Positions 42,396-54,585 of a stretch of DNA of 64,000 nt are shown here, piece after piece. The notes under the pieces were generated by a model. That model searched no databases. It saw nothing but the letters and a program-made list of their open reading frames with translations, and was not told where the DNA came from. Source of the stretch: Selaginella moellendorffii (Eukaryota; Streptophyta; Lycopodiopsida; Selaginellales; Selaginellaceae); assembly GCF_000143415.4 (NCBI RefSeq), contig NW_003314266.1, positions 202,709 to 266,708 of the forward strand. The letters are read 5' to 3'. Made by a program: the position numbers and the translations under genes. Numbering within the stretch: position 1 is the first letter of the stretch; each line of letters begins with the position of its first letter.

Positions 42396-45300
42396 ATTGG
42401 GCTTGTAGTGATACACTATTTCTTGATTTATATACACATTCTAGTTTCTTTGATTGTGCCTTGATCTCTCTTTGGTTCCAAGACTCCCACTCGATCTGAT
42501 GTCTTTTAATCAGATTTCTACTTCCCTGTGAGACCAGTTTGAGTTGTCGTTATAGTCGTTCAAACTATTAGATTTCAATTGTAGTGCAGATCTGAAGTCA
42601 GCTTTATTGTGGGGATGTATTTCAGCTTGACTTCTTCTCTCTTGATCTGCTCCTTGATAAAGTAATGAAACATCTTAAAGTGTTTGTTTAAACCACACTT
42701 TTGTTCTCCCTCTAGATCCACTATATTAAATATTCCTTTAGAATATTTTTGCCCCACTTGTCAGCCACGAGAATCAAATCCAATGTTAGGATCTTATCCT
42801 TTACACCCTAAGTCAACTGGCTAAAGGGGTGATCACTTGATTGTAGGGCCCTTTCTTTATCTTATTATCTTGACCTAGTACCTAACACATGATGCATTGG
42901 ATTCATGATTGACTGAAAACATATTGACACTTGTCAATTTTAAGAGGCAAGAACCACTGAATGTCTACAATGATAACATAAATCCAAAAGCTTCCTTAAT
43001 AGCTTTCATAATAGCATTCACAAGTAGACAATGCCACCATCCTTTGTTTCTAACTACAACTGATCTCCTATTATCCAAATCACCAACAAGATCATAATCT
43101 ACTATTCCATATAGTATAAGTGCACCCAATTCAATTTCTCCTCCTACCATCCCCTTAAAGCAATGAAATTTGTAATACATAGTTAAAAATCCACTTTATT
43201 GCATACCAATATCTCTTTCTAGGATTCTACATGAACTAGCACACTCTAGAAACAATTGCAGCTATGTCTAGTCTACTTGATGTGGCTAAATACATCAACA
43301 CTCCAACCATATTTTGATATGGTAGCTTAGCCATCTCCTTCTTCTCCCCCTCGGAACGTGGTTGATTTGCTTTAGAGAGCTTGTTGAATTGCAATGCTAG
43401 AGTTGGAGTTAGGGGTGCAATAAAGAAACCACCATATTCCTCAATAAGACTTAAACAAAAGGAAATTTTGCTATATTTGGAGAGTTGTTCTTTAAGCCAT
43501 TTAAGATTTGCTGTCCTTCCGGCCATTATGAGATTGTCAACATAAACACACAGAACAATAAGTGAGCCATCGTGAAAACAATAATATAGATTCCAATTTA
43601 CTTCTACATGAGGGAAACCAGAGTTAGAAAAAACTTGTGCAAGGTATTATACCAAATCCTTAGTGACTGTTTTAAATGAGTTTATAAATATAGCACTCCT
43701 TCCTTTAGATTTGGAGGTTGTTGCATATATACCAATTCCTCCAGCTGGCCATTGAGGAATGCATTCTTGACATTCATTTGCTCAATCTCAAGGTCTAAAT
43801 GATTAGCAATTGCAATAATAAAACAAATAAAAACCATTTTAACTATAGGTGAGAAATTCTCACTATAATTGATTCCAGCTCATTATGTGTATCCTTTTGT
43901 GACTAACCTTGCTTTATACCAATCAATTTTACTTGTCTCCATATATTTTATTTTGTGAACCCAGTTACATTGTATGATTGAAACTTTACAAGGAACCTCC
44001 TGTGATGAAATGAGTGTCCAAGAATCACTCTCCAATTGAGCATGATATTTATCTTGCATTGCTTCTCGCTAATGAAAATATTGCAATCCAAAGTGTGCTT
44101 CATCTAAGTTTGTTGGCTAGTGAATGACTTTTGCGGCTTGTGCATAATAATGTAGAATGTGGGATGTAGGTTTTCAAGGTTTGAGAGAATGTCTTGGTAG
44201 TGAACTAGCATTTGGAGCATCCAAAGATTCACCATTCTCTCACTCTAATAAGCCACTTTCTCTAGATCATAAATAATATCCAACTCACTAGAATTCTGAA
44301 GTGAAGTACCTTGTTTTGAGAGTTTAGAGCCATTATCATCCATATCTTGAGGTGGTAGTGGATCCTTAGGTGGTGGTTCAAGAGGTAGCAGTAGTGGTGG
44401 TTTAAGAGGTAGTAGCAGTGGTGGTTCCATTGAAGAAGTCGCTGGAGTTGATACCACTTCCTCATCACTATTATTTCCATGTGCACTGATTAGAATTGAA
44501 TGTAAAAAATACTTGGCATCTTTCTTATTACTGATTGATGAGGCAGAGTACACTAGTACATCTTCTTGAAAGAAAACAGTACACCTAACCAACACCTTCT
44601 TATGACTGAAAATCCAAACCCAAGCCACCTCTAGTATTCTCACTATAGCCAAGCATCATGCATCTCATTGAGTGATCTTCCAATTTATTTCATCTTTCCT
44701 CAACTGAAATGTATGCTACACACCCAAACACACATAAGTATGTAGCAGATGGTTTCAAACCTGTCTAAATTTCATATAACATTTTGTCTAGTATTGCTTT
44801 TATAGGCAGAATATTTTGCACATGAACTGCAGTATTCACAACCTCAGCCCAAAAGAATACTAAAACATTTTGATCTAGCTACATTAAGGACTGTTAACAT
44901 CTTTCGCTCCACGACCCTATTTTGACCATGTTCATATGGTGCAGAGATTTGGAGGAAGATACCACATGATGCACGGATTGTCCAGAATTCTCGTGAAAGA
45001 AGTTCCCATCCTCCATTGACTTTCAGTGTGCAGATTGTCATCGCATATTTATTTTCTAACTCTCAAATCCATTCCAAGAACTTATATGAGGCACCTCAGA
45101 TTTCTGTCATTAGAAATGTAATGACTTAGATTGTCCACAAATTAGTAGGAAGGAACAAACACCATTGAGTGACTTTATTGGTGATGCTCCCCAAATGTCA
45201 ACATGAACTAAGTCTAAAACGTTTTACCTTGAATAGACACTTTCTTTGGAAGTGGTTTCTTTTTCATCTTAGCTTGAAGATATAATTTATGTTCTTCAAG

Positions 45301-45740
45301 TTTGGCACCAAATACTCGCTTTATCAACATTGGTCTCGCAGTGATGTCATTCTGTTTGAAATCTTCATACTGTCACTAATATGCTTGTAAAGGCTCCATT
45401 CACACCCTATGACCACTCCCAATACCTTCTTCTTGGAGAACTTGGCTTCCATGATGGAAAACCATCAAAATGCATTATCATGAGAAAGAAGAAACTTCCC
45501 TTCTTCCTTTCCCCTCAACTTGAGCCCTTACTATCTAGCCTATTCTTGCCTTAAAGGAGAAACATTCAGATCCATATTGGAAAAGCCAGAGCCCAAGAAA
45601 AGAGAATCTTTTGATTTCTCTGATACTATGATGAAACAAGTGTAAAGGAAAAGTACTAGGCTTGTATTGATACTCCACTTCTTGATTTATATATATGTCC
45701 TAGTTCCTTTTGATTTCTCCTTGGTTCCAACAATCCACTT
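42396..45740 (-). mobile_element. decayed copia-type retrotransposon remnant
   Basis: Minus-strand protein remnants are in copia order. Integrase-like APYEHGQNRVVERKMLTVLNVARS lies at ~44940-44850 (compare TAPYTPQQNGVAERKN). A linker lies at ~44650-44250. The C-terminal polymerase region at 43526-43236 contains YQNMVGVLMYLATSSRLDIA. Stops and frameshifts are frequent. LTR-like sequence is present at 45636-45740 (containing 'gtgtaaaggaaaagtactag' and 'cttcttgatttatata'). The same LTR near 42400-42480 is continued at 36826-36851 across the inserted Ty3 block. Confidence 0.7.
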
Positions 45741-46620
45741 AGCAGGCCCACATGTAGGCTACAGTTCCAGAACCCAGCCTGTATCTGGTTACAGATGCTC
45801 AACTTTTGGAACCATGGTATTGCTCATGCTCTTGCTTTCGTTTTTCATAGTGTACTTTTCCTTTCACAGGGTGACACCCCGCTCAAAAGAATAGTGAGCA
45901 ATGGAAGCACACAGGAGGTAAGGAGCCAGACAAAGAGCGATCCCGCTTTGCCCTATAGTTGCTCACGTGAAAGTGTGACGTGAAATTCACTGGCAAACGT
46001 TTTCCTTTAGCAAGGACACCGGGATTCCTTCCGGGAAAACCAGGCAATGCCTTCCCTGCGACCAACACCTTTCGGAATCCTCACCTCCGCGTTCCCACAA
46101 CCTTCTCCTTTTCGTCCTTCAGTGTTTTTAGCAAGATGCCGAACTTGGGTATTTGCTGCATGCTTATTTTGTCTCAAAGCCGGAACTTATTCTGAAACTC
46201 AGGTATCCAATCGCAGCACTCGTCCAAAAGTTATTGAATCTCCTCGTTACTTCCAGTCATCAGCTTGGAATTTACCAGGCAATAGTTCCCTTGTCAATCC
46301 CACTGCAAAGCAGCTTGGACTGGAGAACACCCTGGTCTCGCTGGCCTAAATGGCCCAGCGAATCATTTCCAAAACGAAGCGGCTAATCACCACCCTTTCA
46401 GTGAAACCCCCAATCTCCGACCTGGGCCGATAGACGGGCACCAAGTTCCTGGCAATTGTCATCGGTGGCAATTCTGGAGGGAGAAAACCCCCAAGAAATG
46501 GTGGCATGATCTCAGTGATCCCACAATCTTGTAAACAAGGGGATTGTTTCCCTCCGCTGCTATTCTCACCAAGGCTATTCTCACGCCCGGATCTCGTTGA
46601 GCATCTCTCGAGCGAAGGAA
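45741..46620. repeat. dispersed repeat region, no gene
   Basis: Contains the copy of the 'gggccgatagacgggca' repeat (46400-46450; also 29480) and a stretch near 46020-46080 resembling 35455-35515 ('aaccaggcaatgccttc' versus 'aacctaggcaatggcttc'). No complete coding sequence was found. Confidence 0.5.
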
Positions 46621-46803
46621 GGTGAAAAGGTTGCGAGGATGGCGATATGGAGAGGTAAAGGTTAAGATTTGCGGATCAAGGAATATGCTAGTTTTAAATT
46701 GATTAATAAATGTAAATTGTTTTCCACGGGATTAACGACCGAGCAAAAATGAGCCTCAAGAAACAATCCTGCTGTGGGAAAAACCAACCTCTTTTTTTTT
46801 ACT

Positions 46804-49089
46804 TTACGAGGAGGATGCGTGCTTCGAAACCCATTCCACCAAGGTCCCCACAGCGAATCCAGTCGCCATTTTCTTCTTCTCGTTCCACACGGGTCCGGCG
46901 ATGTCGAGATGAGCCCAAGGAATTTTCTCATCGACAAACTATCCATCCATCAAGAATGGAAGAGATTAGAAGTTCTTCCACAACAAAACGAAAGAAGTAC
47001 CTGTTTCAAGAAGAGCGACGCCGTTATGGATCCGCCAGGACGTCCACCCGTGTTCACCATGTCCGCGATTCCCGACTTCATCATCTCCCAGTAGTTTTCT
47101 TCCATTGGCATCCGCCATAGCTTCTCTCCCGCGGCGCTTGACGCTTGGGACAGTTCCTCCGCGAGCTCGTCGCTGGGAGTAAACATGCCTGTTTTGCCAT
47201 GGAGTTAGAAAAACAATTCTAAGAGAGGACGTTACCTCCAATCTCGTTGCCCAACGCGATAATGCACGCTCCTGTCAAGGTTGCCAAATCCACGATCTGT
47301 TTTTGCAAAGAAGTTTAGCTCAGGTACTTGCTAGCTGCAAAAAGGTAGCTTTTACCTTGTCAACCTTGAGGTTGCAAGCATATACAAGCGCGTCCGCCAA
47401 CGTTAGCCGGCCTTCCGCATCAGTGTTGTTTACCTGAAACAACACAATCAAACCATTTCTGTGTTCTCAAAATCTTCGCACCTCAATCGTTTTCCCATTT
47501 GAAGCAGTGAGGATGTCGCCGGGTCTCATGCCCGCACCACTGATCATGTTTTCGCATGCCGCAACTATGAAATGGACCTGCAAGCATTCCCTCAGCACAA
47601 TTATACGTAGCAAACGTGTGGAGAGTTACCTCCACTCCGAGAGGCTGAATAGCTCCAAGAGCTTTCGCTGCACCCAAGGCAGCTGCTGCGCCACCCATGT
47701 CAAACTTCATGAGCTCTATGCTCGAGCCTTGGATCTTCAAATTGTAGCCACCACTAGTTTAGCAAAAACGTTTAAGCAAACCACAATAACATGGAAGGAA
47801 TGAAAGATACCTGTCAAATGTAAGTCCCTTGCCAATAATTGCCAGCTTCGTCTTGACATCCCCACTTGGTGGCTTGTACTGCAAATGGATGAACTTCGGA
47901 GGATTCACCGAAGCAGCAGCGACTCCAAGGTAAGATCCCATCTTCAGCTCCTTACACTCGGCTTCGTCAAGAATTTTGGCCGTGAAAACATCACTGTGAG
48001 AGGATGCTATACTTACAGCCTCCTCGGCGAGCGCACCTAGAATTTTCGACCAATGGTTACGAAGGAAAGAGAGTTTTCCAAGTCTAGAACTTACTAGGCG
48101 TAAGAACATTGGCAGGTGCATTGACGAGCTGCCTTGCTGATATCACTCCAGTGCAAACTTTCACCAAGTTTTGGAGTTTTTTCTCTAGTTCCGGTGCCGA
48201 CCCAAGGCCCAAAATCTCCACTCTCTTCAACTTAGGTGCCTTTGGCTCTGATTTGAACCTTGTATCCTCAAAAGATCCCAGAATCACTCCTGCAAACTTA
48301 AAACGTTAGAGCGATCACGAACAAAAGATGAATAGTTCGCGATACCTGAGGTAATGGCGGACGCTCCAGCGTTTGAATCAACTCCTTCTTGATCCAAAGC
48401 CGAGAGAACGATACCAACAGAGCTAGCTTGTGCTGTCTTTGCAGCAGCTGCAATGGATTCCCCAACTCCTTTCCACGGTCTGGCCAGCGAGCTCTTCTCC
48501 AATTTCCCAAGCCCGACAAGGCCAATCCTCTTGAAGCCCTGCCCGGGGATCCGCACAAACGATGCCTGGCCGGATTTCCCAGTGAAATCCTCCTCCGCTG
48601 CGACATCGGCCAGGAGCCCGTTTAAATCCTTGTCGAGAATTCCAAATGCCTCATCGCTCATCCCGCCCTCGAACACGGCAATTGCGAGCAAATCCCCCTT
48701 CCACTGCGATACGTCCAGCTCCGATACGCGCACTTCCAGCTAGAATCATCAGAAAGAAGAAAAGAAAAAGAAATCCCGACAGTCAGCCAAGAGAGATCGA
48801 AAAACCTTCGCTCTACCTCTGGAATCGGCTGCTCCGATGCCTTGGTGAGGCCGACCGTGGCAAGATCAGCCGCTGGTGACGACGAATCGAGCACTGTGCG
48901 CGCGTTTCCCACCTTTGTGGACATATCGCGCGTCATGGCGGCGTAGCGGAGGCGAGGAAGAGGACGACGATTGGAAGCGCTGGCGCACAGACAGTGTGAT
49001 GCGGCGCCTAGAACAGCGTCCGCGCCTAACCTCGCAGAAACCCTAGCCAAAACGTAGGCCCGGCCCCAAGCACATAGAGTGGCCGCCAT
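46804..49089 (-). CDS. LAP: leucine aminopeptidase, M17 family
   Basis: Ten exons: 49089-48817, 48739-48346, 48289-48095, 48036-47811, 47753-47630, 47577-47482, 47433-47356, 47296-47236, 47188-47001 and 46938-46804. These give 589 residues with consistent phases. M17 enzymes are hexameric two-metal exopeptidases that remove N-terminal Leu and similar residues, and in plants they also act as chaperones and cysteinyl-glycine dipeptidases. Metal and catalytic landmarks are present: [11 protein letters not shown] (Lys, Asp), KFDMGGAA (Asp) and NTDAEGRL (Asp, Glu, catalytic Arg). The C-terminal block ([10 protein letters not shown]) is complete. The ~90-residue N-terminal extension rich in Ala, Arg and Ser suggests plastid targeting. 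The stop lies shortly after HASSS, as is usual for the family. Confidence 0.95.
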
Positions 49090-50087
49090 AGCCTATGTTA
49101 TACTCGCCTTGGCTATATGACATGGTTCCCAGGGGAAAACGCCGACGTGGACATAAAAGTGCCGCTAGCGTGGCAAAACACAATCACTATGACATGATTA
49201 AAGTCCTGAAGAACACCGTCTCGTGTTTTCCGCCTGACACAAAGTTCATTTCGCCCATGCTAGGCAATTCTTCGTACGATCACCGCAGGCCTAGATCGAT
49301 CCATTCTCTGTTAGCGAGCGCTAGAAGTGGAGAACCAAAAAATTCTTACTTCACGCTGCCAAAGTTTTGTCCCGCTCGCTCGAGATCGCAAGTTGCAAAT
49401 CTGGCACAGTGCCAGAGATTTTAGTCATGAAATGAAACAGTGTGTGGCTCCAAGAAGAACTCTTACTGCTGGCCAGAGCTTTCCTCGGTCGAATGCGACT
49501 GGATAATCAATCCACCAAAGTTTTAAGACGCTAGAGCGAGATGATCCAAAGGAGCAAAGGCGGTATCTAGTGACAAAGAGATACTTGCTTGGAGAAAAAA
49601 GACTCTTACTTCGAGGAACTCGCAGCGAGCGCTGATTGATGGACTTCTTTTTAAAAGCTCGCTAGCTAGTACTCGTACGTGGATATGTTCTTCCCGAGGA
49701 GGCTAGAAGCAAGGAAACAAACAGGGAATTAGGCAAAGAAGAGCCTCAATCAGAGCCACCGACCATTCAGTGCATCAAAGAGCTGGCTGTGCGAAAGAAG
49801 ACACTGGCCTGGTAGATCCGTTCGTAGTCCATTCCCATCGCCTCTCTCGCCTCGATTCTCGCTCGTTCTACCCCGTTTCTACACGAAATATCAATTGAAT
49901 ATTGCGCAATCGCCAAATCCCTGGAAAAAAAGCTCTAAGATCATGCTTGCCGGCGCCATCTCCACCTCGATCTAGCGCCAGCGCTCTCAACCTCGACGAG
50001 AAATCTCTCGCATTGTCCAGCGCCACTCCAAGAGCCCTAAAAATACAAACAAATAGATTCCCACTTTTAAAAATCAAACGTTCCTTC
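49090..50087. other. intergenic between aminopeptidase and PP2A subunit
   Basis: Promoter side of the aminopeptidase and 3' flank of the PP2A subunit. A short motif of the form 'cttact' after an A-rich run occurs three times (about 49347, 49461 and 49606). No gene is supported. Confidence 0.4.
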
Positions 50088-51771
50088 CTATTGGTGGCTC
50101 CCTTGTTGCTTGCCCGACGCGAAGCTTACACCGTTGCATGGAGATGCCGACGCCGATGCCAAAAGATTCTCGCCGGTCGATCCACTCCTGGCCGCTGCTG
50201 CCGCCTCCAATCTCCTCCACTTGGCCTCCCTCTTGTCCTCCACCACCTTGTGCTTGGCCTCCTCCTCCTCAAACCTCTTCTGGCACTCGCTAAACAGCTC
50301 GGGATCCATCTCTACCAGCATCTTGCGGACGTTGAGCGTCAAGTTGTGGACCGTCTGGTTCCAGTGGCTCCGGCTGTTCTTCTCCAGCGAGCTGAACACC
50401 AGCGGAAGAATCACTTGCCGGTTCTGCGCAACCAGGTTGACAATGTGATCGTTGTTCCAGAGAAACAGCGCTCTCTCGGCTACCTGTGCGAGAAAGAAAA
50501 ACCAGTTTTTGTTAGCTTTCGATCCTGGCAGCGTGAACACTACTGACCTGGAAGTGAGAGCTGTTGAGGCAGCGCGCGAGCTGACGAAACAACGGGACCA
50601 TACAGCGCTGGAACTCGGCGGCTTGAGTTCCTTCCAGGATCTCCTCCATCTCGCCCAGGAAGAGCACCTCTTTCTGGCTGTTGACAACGGGCCAGTACTT
50701 GAGGAGCCCCCGGATGACCGTGTCCGCCAGCTTCAGATCCTTCTCCACGAACTGCGTGATGCAGTACGAGAGCTGCTGGTGGTACTGCGACACGAACCTC
50801 GGCTTGTGCAGCGGGATGAGCGCCCGGACGAGGAAGAGCTTGTGCTCTTCCTTGAGCGGCAGCGCGAAGCCGTTGATGATGCTCCCCAGGATCTCGAGCA
50901 GCTCCGCGATGCCGTTGTGCCTCTCGGTCTCGAAGATGAACCGATAGAAGATGTTGTTGATGGCCTTCCGGATGAATGGCCGGTGGACCATGAACTTGCC
51001 GTAAATCCTGTGAAGGATGGTCTTGAGGTAGTCCCTCTCCCTGGGATCGTCCGAGTCGAACAGGTCCAGAAGCCTCAGGACGAAGGCGTGGTCGACGTAT
51101 CTCTTGGCGATCTTGGCGTCCGTGTCAGTCGAAACCACGTAGCGCAGCAAAAACTCGTAGACGAGCTGCAAGTGTGGCCATGCAGGATCCATGATCGGCT
51201 CCTCCTCCTCTTGCTCCAAGCTCTCCGACGACCCCGACAAATCCCTCGCGGATGGCGGCAAAGATCGGTGGATGTTGGCTGTGACCATCTTCACAACCTC
51301 CTCCGACACCACCTCGTTGAGCTTCCCCGTCGTCCCCGAAGAGATGTAGTCGACGAGCTCCAGCAGCGTCTGGCGCTTCATCTCTTTCTCCTTTGGATTC
51401 TTGGACGAGTCCGTGAAGTCGAAGGTGATGGAGCAGAGCTTGAGCTTCCGGACGAGTAGCGCTTGGCGGTCGGAGCTGGGAACGTCCTTGAGCGACACTA
51501 GCGGATCTGAGAAAGAGGTGGGTTGTCCATTCAAGGAGCTCTGGAGCTCCAGAGGCTTCGCTTGCAAGCTCTGGTGCTGCTGCTGCTGTATCAAAGGGCC
51601 GGAGCTACTCCTATAAGCGGTGGCAGCAGTAGCGCTGGATTTCCCGGCCGCCGCACCCGCGCGACCATTCTGATGAGCTACCCCATTGGATTTCCTATCC
51701 CCGGACGATTCATTGTCCACTTTGGTCGATGCCGAGAGCTTGGGAAACCAATACCGCCATTTCTTCTTCAT
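50088..51771 (-). CDS. PP2A B' (B56) regulatory subunit
   Basis: Two exons, 51771-50548 and 50483-50088, giving 539 residues. The intron is 64 bp. B56 subunits are HEAT-like repeat scaffolds that bind the PP2A A/C core and recruit substrates carrying LxxIxE motifs. The conserved core starts at [15 protein letters not shown] and continues through [43 protein letters not shown] and [12 protein letters not shown] to the end of the domain. The N-terminus is Ser/Gln/Ala-rich and variable, and the C-terminus is a short charged tail ([19 protein letters not shown]). The length fits the family. The gene is divergent from the PPR gene at 52271, with ~500 bp between start codons. Confidence 0.95.
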
Positions 51772-52270
51772 CCCTGCGCCGGGCGAGCCTCACATCTAGC
51801 AATGTATCCCTTCCCTGCCGCAGATCCTTTCCCCAGCGGCGGCCTAAAACCCTCAAATTCCGGAGATCCACGCCGATCTTACCTCGCAGCCAGCGAATGC
51901 GCGGCATTCTCCATACCTCGCGAAGAACAGCCGGATCTGTGGCCGGCAGATCCAGCCCATGGGGAGGCGACCCCCGCCGATTCGTGGCCACAGTAGGGAT
52001 TGCAGCCGCGGCAGCTCAATCGCGAGCGGATCTTCGCTGCTCGTCCCTCTCTCCTGGCAAACCCTAGGCGCTATCTATCCATCCATCGCAGCCGCAAACA
52101 ATACTCTAGCAATGAGATAGAATATATAAGTGATTATAGCCCCAAAGCTCTGGCAAAATAAATGAGAGGATTCTAGATCCTTGGAATCTCCCCCCACGAA
52201 AGAAGAGCTCTTCTTCCAATCTTGCTTTCGATCGTTCGTTCGTCATGCTACATTTCTCGATCCGGGAGGA
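51772..52270. promoter_or_regulatory. divergent intergenic region of PP2A subunit and PPR gene
   Basis: No gene lies here. The PPR frame is open upstream to 52181 without an ATG, so the first in-frame ATG at 52271 was taken as start. Confidence 0.4.
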
Positions 52271-54355
52271 ATGCCAGCTCCAAGCGCGCAGGATCTCGCG
52301 GCGGCGGCGCGGCAGTGCGGCGGTGCCAGGGATCTCGCCTCCGCCCGACGCCTGCACGCTAGGGTTTGCTCCAGCGAGCACCGCGCGAGCCTCTTCCTCG
52401 CGAATCTGCTCATCGAGATGTACGGGCGATGCGGCGGCGTGGAGGACGCGCGCCAGTTGTTCCTCTCGCTGCCGGATCCCAATGTTTTCTCCTGGAATAT
52501 CATGATCCAGTGCCTGATCCAGAATGGACTCGTCGAGGAGGCAGCGGGGATGTTTGATCAGATGCCGGTCAGGAGCATCGTCTCCTGGAATTCCATGATC
52601 GCGGCGAATGCTCACGCTGGAAACATGCGCCAGGCACTGGATCTCTTCGATCGGATGCCGCAGAAGGACATCGTCTCTTGGAACTCGATCGTCTCTGGCT
52701 ACGTCCAAAGCGGAGAAATCTCGAAAGCGCTAGCTCTCTTCGATCGGATGCCCGAGCGCGATGTTTTCTCTTGGTCAGCGGCGATCATAGCAAATGCCCA
52801 GATAGGGAATCTTGCTGCCGCTGTGATCATCTTCTCCACAATGGCGGAGTGGAATGTGATCGCCTGGAACTCCATGATCACCTTGTACGCACAGAATGGA
52901 TTCCTCCGTCACGCCAAGATCTGCTTCGATTCGATGCCCGAGCGAGACATGGCTTCCTGGAATGCGATGCTGGCAGCATTTGCCCATGGCGGGATGATCC
53001 AAGAGGCGATCGATCTCTACCACCTGATGCCACGATGGGACACTCTCTCCTGGAACGTAATGATCTTCGTGTTCGCGGCGGCAGGAAAGATCCACAGAGC
53101 CAGGGAGATCTTCGACAGCCAGCGAGAGAGAAGCCCGAGCTCTTGGAACTCGATGATCGCGGCCTACGCGCAGATGGGCGATTTGGAAGAAGCTCGCAGG
53201 CTGCTGGAAGCGATGGCGCTGCCGGATCCTCTGTCCTGGGCACCACTGCTAGCTGCTTACGCACAGAAGGGAGAGATCGCGGAAGCAAAATCCCTGTTTG
53301 ATCGGCTGGATCGCAACAAGAGCATCGTCTCCGCAAACTCGATGATCTCGGCCTACACGATCTCCGGCAAGATCGACGCGGCTGCCACGATCTTCGACCA
53401 GATGCCCCAGAGAAATACAGCGACTTGGAACGCGATGCTCGCGGCGTATGCCCAAAGCGGCGATGTCTCCACCACGACCAGATTCTTCCACTCCATGCCG
53501 GCTCGCAGCGTCGTCTCGTGGACCACCATGATCGCGGCAATGAGCGAGAGCGGCGATCCAGGCCTGGCCAGGAAGATCTTTGACGGAATGTTGGATCGAA
53601 GCACTGTCTCCTGGAACTCGATGATCACGGGGTATGCCAGTAACGCTCTCTCCGACCAAGCGATTGCGCTCTTCCAGCTGATGATCGCGGAAGGAGTCCA
53701 GCCCGATGAGATCACTTTCGTGGCTGCTCTAGCCGCTTGCGCCGACTCGCAAGACTTAGAACAAGGCCAGCGAATCCATAGCATGATCGCGGAGTACGAT
53801 TCCAAGGCAACTTCCACCACCATCGCCACCAGCGTTTCTTCGTCTCTCATCGCCATGTATGGGAAGTGTGGCTGCCTCGAGACCGCTGCTCACGTCTTCC
53901 ACAGCGTTGCTCGCAAGGATCTGGTCTGCTGGAACGCGATGATCGCGATTTACGGCCAAGCTGGTCACATCGTCCGGTCCCTCGAGACCTTTCACAGCCT
54001 ACACCTGGAAGGAATGCTGCCGGATCAAGTCACGTTCGTCTGCGTTCTAGCTGCGTGTAGCCACGCTGGTCTGCTCGAAGTTGGCTACCAGATCTTCTGC
54101 TCGATCACTGTGAGCTACGGTCTATCCTTGCTCGGAGATCACTGCCGCTGCATGGTTGATCTCCTCGGACGCTCTGGCCGGCTGGAAGAGGCGGAGGAGT
54201 TGATACGTTCCATGCCATCCCAGGCGGGGAGCTCCGCCTGGACGAGCCTGCTTGCTTCTTGCCGGATCCATAGCGACGCACGGCGAGCCGCCAGAGCCGG
54301 GCGGTATGCTAAAGCACCAGTTTTGCTCACCAATATCCTCGTCGAAAGTCACTGA
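52271..54355 (+). CDS. pentatricopeptide repeat (PPR) protein, PLS type, truncated E region
   Basis: Intronless, 694 residues. It is made of tandem ~31-36-residue PPR motifs: repeated SWN.MI, A.A..G....A..LFD.MP blocks through the length. PLS-type PPR proteins bind RNA in chloroplasts or mitochondria and usually end in E/E+/DYW domains that serve C-to-U editing. Here the last normal block is GRLEEAEELIRSMPSQAGSSAWTSLLASCRIH, and the protein then ends about 30 residues later (VLLTNILVESH), so E is shortened and DYW is absent. The N-terminus has no clear transit peptide. A decayed copy of the 3' end lies at 56249-56755, downstream of the first lectin gene. Confidence 0.92.
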   Translation: MPAPSAQDLAAAARQCGGARDLASARRLHARVCSSEHRASLFLANLLIEMYGRCGGVEDARQLFLSLPDPNVFSWNIMIQCLIQNGLVEEAAGMFDQMPVRSIVSWNSMIAANAHAGNMRQALDLFDRMPQKDIVSWNSIVSGYVQSGEISKALALFDRMPERDVFSWSAAIIANAQIGNLAAAVIIFSTMAEWNVIAWNSMITLYAQNGFLRHAKICFDSMPERDMASWNAMLAAFAHGGMIQEAIDLYHLMPRWDTLSWNVMIFVFAAAGKIHRAREIFDSQRERSPSSWNSMIAAYAQMGDLEEARRLLEAMALPDPLSWAPLLAAYAQKGEIAEAKSLFDRLDRNKSIVSANSMISAYTISGKIDAAATIFDQMPQRNTATWNAMLAAYAQSGDVSTTTRFFHSMPARSVVSWTTMIAAMSESGDPGLARKIFDGMLDRSTVSWNSMITGYASNALSDQAIALFQLMIAEGVQPDEITFVAALAACADSQDLEQGQRIHSMIAEYDSKATSTTIATSVSSSLIAMYGKCGCLETAAHVFHSVARKDLVCWNAMIAIYGQAGHIVRSLETFHSLHLEGMLPDQVTFVCVLAACSHAGLLEVGYQIFCSITVSYGLSLLGDHCRCMVDLLGRSGRLEEAEELIRSMPSQAGSSAWTSLLASCRIHSDARRAARAGRYAKAPVLLTNILVESH

Positions 54356-54448
54356 GTTTTTTATTTTTTTGTTTTCCATAGATCATAGGCGAGAAGTATC
54401 GATGAAGAACACGAAACAATATCCTTCGCGTAGAGCTGTAAAACGTTG
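54356..54448. other. junction between PPR 3' end and GT29 remnant
   Basis: After the PPR stop a T-rich run and 'gttttccat' correspond to the junction at 56752-56775 where the PPR copy meets the GT29 stop codon. This is the scar of the duplication unit from which most of a GT29 copy was lost. Confidence 0.5.
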
Positions 54449-54585
54449 AATATTGTTGTGACGCTTCGATGCTGCAAAGTTTTGAAATTTGTAGCAAAAT
54501 AGACTACCTTTTCCCACAGGAGCAGCGTTTCGCAGGCGTCAAATTCATATTCCAGTGGCTCGTAGATTTTAGATTGCCTCCTTAA
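54449..54585 (-). pseudogene. GT29 gene remnant (exon 4 and start of exon 5)
   Basis: Reverse complement carries sequence matching GT29 exon 4 (58285-58208, encoding [20 protein letters not shown] in the intact copy), the intron, and the first bases of exon 5. All other exons are missing. It marks the first copy of the tandem unit, immediately upstream of lectin gene 1. Confidence 0.85.

Noticed and set aside
50452-51459. 335-codon plus-strand frame opposite the PP2A B56 subunit
   Set aside because: Antisense of a well-supported conserved gene; composition (Asp/Glu/Leu/Val/Arg rich) is that of a shadow frame and no domain is seen.
52878-53540. Large minus-strand frames opposite the PPR gene
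   Set aside because: They arise from the repetitive codon pattern of the PPR repeats on the other strand and match no family.
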